A stretch of 64,000 bases of DNA from Halopiger xanaduensis SH-6 (GTDB lineage: Archaea > Halobacteriota > Halobacteria > Halobacteriales > Natrialbaceae): assembly GCF_000217715.1 (NCBI RefSeq), contig NC_015666.1:1562270-1626269 (forward strand), read 5' to 3'. How positions within the stretch are numbered: position 1 is the stretch's first letter; the number at the start of each line of letters is the position of its first letter. Of this stretch, positions 63,658 through 64,000 are shown in pieces. Under the pieces are notes generated by a model. The model did no database searches. It worked only from the letters and a program-made list of their open reading frames with translations, and was not told where the DNA came from. A program made the translations under genes and the position numbers.

Positions 63658-63792
63658 TTACGGCCCGACCTGACTGCTGATTCCCGCCGCAACTGTGCCC
63701 GTTTGACTCAAGAGGACAAACAGTGTGAACAGGACGCCGATCATTCGTGGGTGCTGTGCGAGGTAATCTTGCATGCTGGTATCGTCTGACAT
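63658..63792 (-). CDS. 44-residue single-pass membrane protein
   Basis: MSDDTSMQDYLAQHPRMIGV precedes a hydrophobic stretch LFTLFVLLSQTGTVAAG, then a short outer tail ending SQVGP. It resembles the small haloarchaeal family DUF7503 (recalled; not checked). A TATA-like TAATTATAAGAT lies 35-45 bases upstream (63826-63840). It converges on the CHAT gene (68 bases between stops), and I infer that they may belong together, though not on one transcript. Confidence 0.65.
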   Translation of the reverse strand: MSDDTSMQDYLAQHPRMIGVLFTLFVLLSQTGTVAAGISSQVGP

Positions 63793-64000
63793 TGCATGCT
63801 GATGGACATCGCCACTGGAAATAAAGTTATCTTATAATTACATATAGAACGTGATGGAATTGCAGTATCAGTCTACTATACCGTGACTCGGGAATATACT
63901 ACATTCTGACCGGTTATAATTTCACCAGGCTATCAGAATATTACAATATGTGCGGCTTTTGTCACTGGAATTGTGGTTGCGAACGATATCGGCCTAATGA
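63793..64000. other. AT-rich end region
   Basis: Notably lower GC than the rest of the window, with TATA-like tracts (ATAAAGTTATCTTATAATTA, about 63821-63840). No frame with coding character and no RNA gene is seen. It serves at least as promoter of the 44-residue gene; the AT-rich stretch may mark an element or island edge outside the window. Confidence 0.4.

Overview
The window is chromosomal DNA of a halophilic archaeon (class Halobacteria). The evidence is uniformly high GC with G/C third codon positions, very acidic proteins, TATA boxes followed almost directly by start codons, twin-arginine lipoprotein signals, and lineage markers: CdrL/CdrS/FtsZ2, CDP-archaeol synthase, Taw1, a CTP-type riboflavin kinase with an HTH domain, Bat/HTH_10 and FilR1-type regulators, and an eL15 ribosomal protein. 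A Natrialbales-like genus is plausible but not proven. No insertion sequence, CRISPR array, rRNA or replication origin was recognised. Gene order looks like an ordinary core chromosome; the last 400 bases turn AT-rich.

Bases 1-13,000: tRNA-Tyr; the division locus cdrL, cdrS, ftsZ2 with a promoter region full of GTAAGAC boxes; a zinc-ribbon membrane protein with an upstream in-frame stop; tRNA thiolase NcsA; a degenerate metallo-beta-lactamase-like protein; a hydrolase; small regulators; an ABC-2 exporter pair; a methyltransferase; endonuclease IV; a lipoate ligase-like protein. Bases 13,000-31,000: a 44-residue membrane protein, an epimerase, a TIM-barrel isomerase, a HEAT-repeat protein, two paralogous iron-siderophore binding lipoproteins, each preceded by two DtxR/Idr-type iron boxes and flanking rio2, rpl15e, a universal stress protein, a GfcR-like regulator, a Bat regulator, a membrane methyltransferase, a coiled-coil lipoprotein, thrS, a HAD hydrolase coupled to a class II aldolase, Nudix and pyrE. 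Bases 31,000-47,300: esterase, carS, proline dehydrogenase, DUF502 and DoxX-like membrane proteins, ilvE, regulators, ribK-ribB, a DICT protein, taw1, a secreted Gln/His/Asn-rich three-repeat protein, an iron-type alcohol dehydrogenase, a flavin-nucleotide-type protein and phosphoglycolate phosphatase.

Bases 47,450-60,240 form a glycerol / glycerol-3-phosphate supercluster: ugpB-A-E-C-Q (uptake of glycerol phosphates and hydrolysis of their diesters) on the plus strand, glpK plus a putative facilitator on the minus strand, and glpA-B-C (membrane-linked dehydrogenase) on the plus strand, with a shared AT-rich promoter region between glpK and glpA. Together they would bring in glycerol or glycerol-3-phosphate, phosphorylate glycerol and oxidise the product to dihydroxyacetone phosphate.

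The most unusual stretch is 60,242-63,792: an Orc1/Cdc6-like ATPase that has lost the Walker A lysine, a 689-residue protein with a C-terminal CHAT (caspase-like) protease domain carrying an intact His/Cys dyad, and a convergent 44-residue single-pass membrane protein. This is the best candidate for an undescribed system. Other points of interest are the GTAAGAC boxes at cdrS-ftsZ2, mirrored iron-box pairs, palindromes next to ribK and gfcR-like starts, tiny upstream or bridging ORFs, and a disrupted N-terminus.
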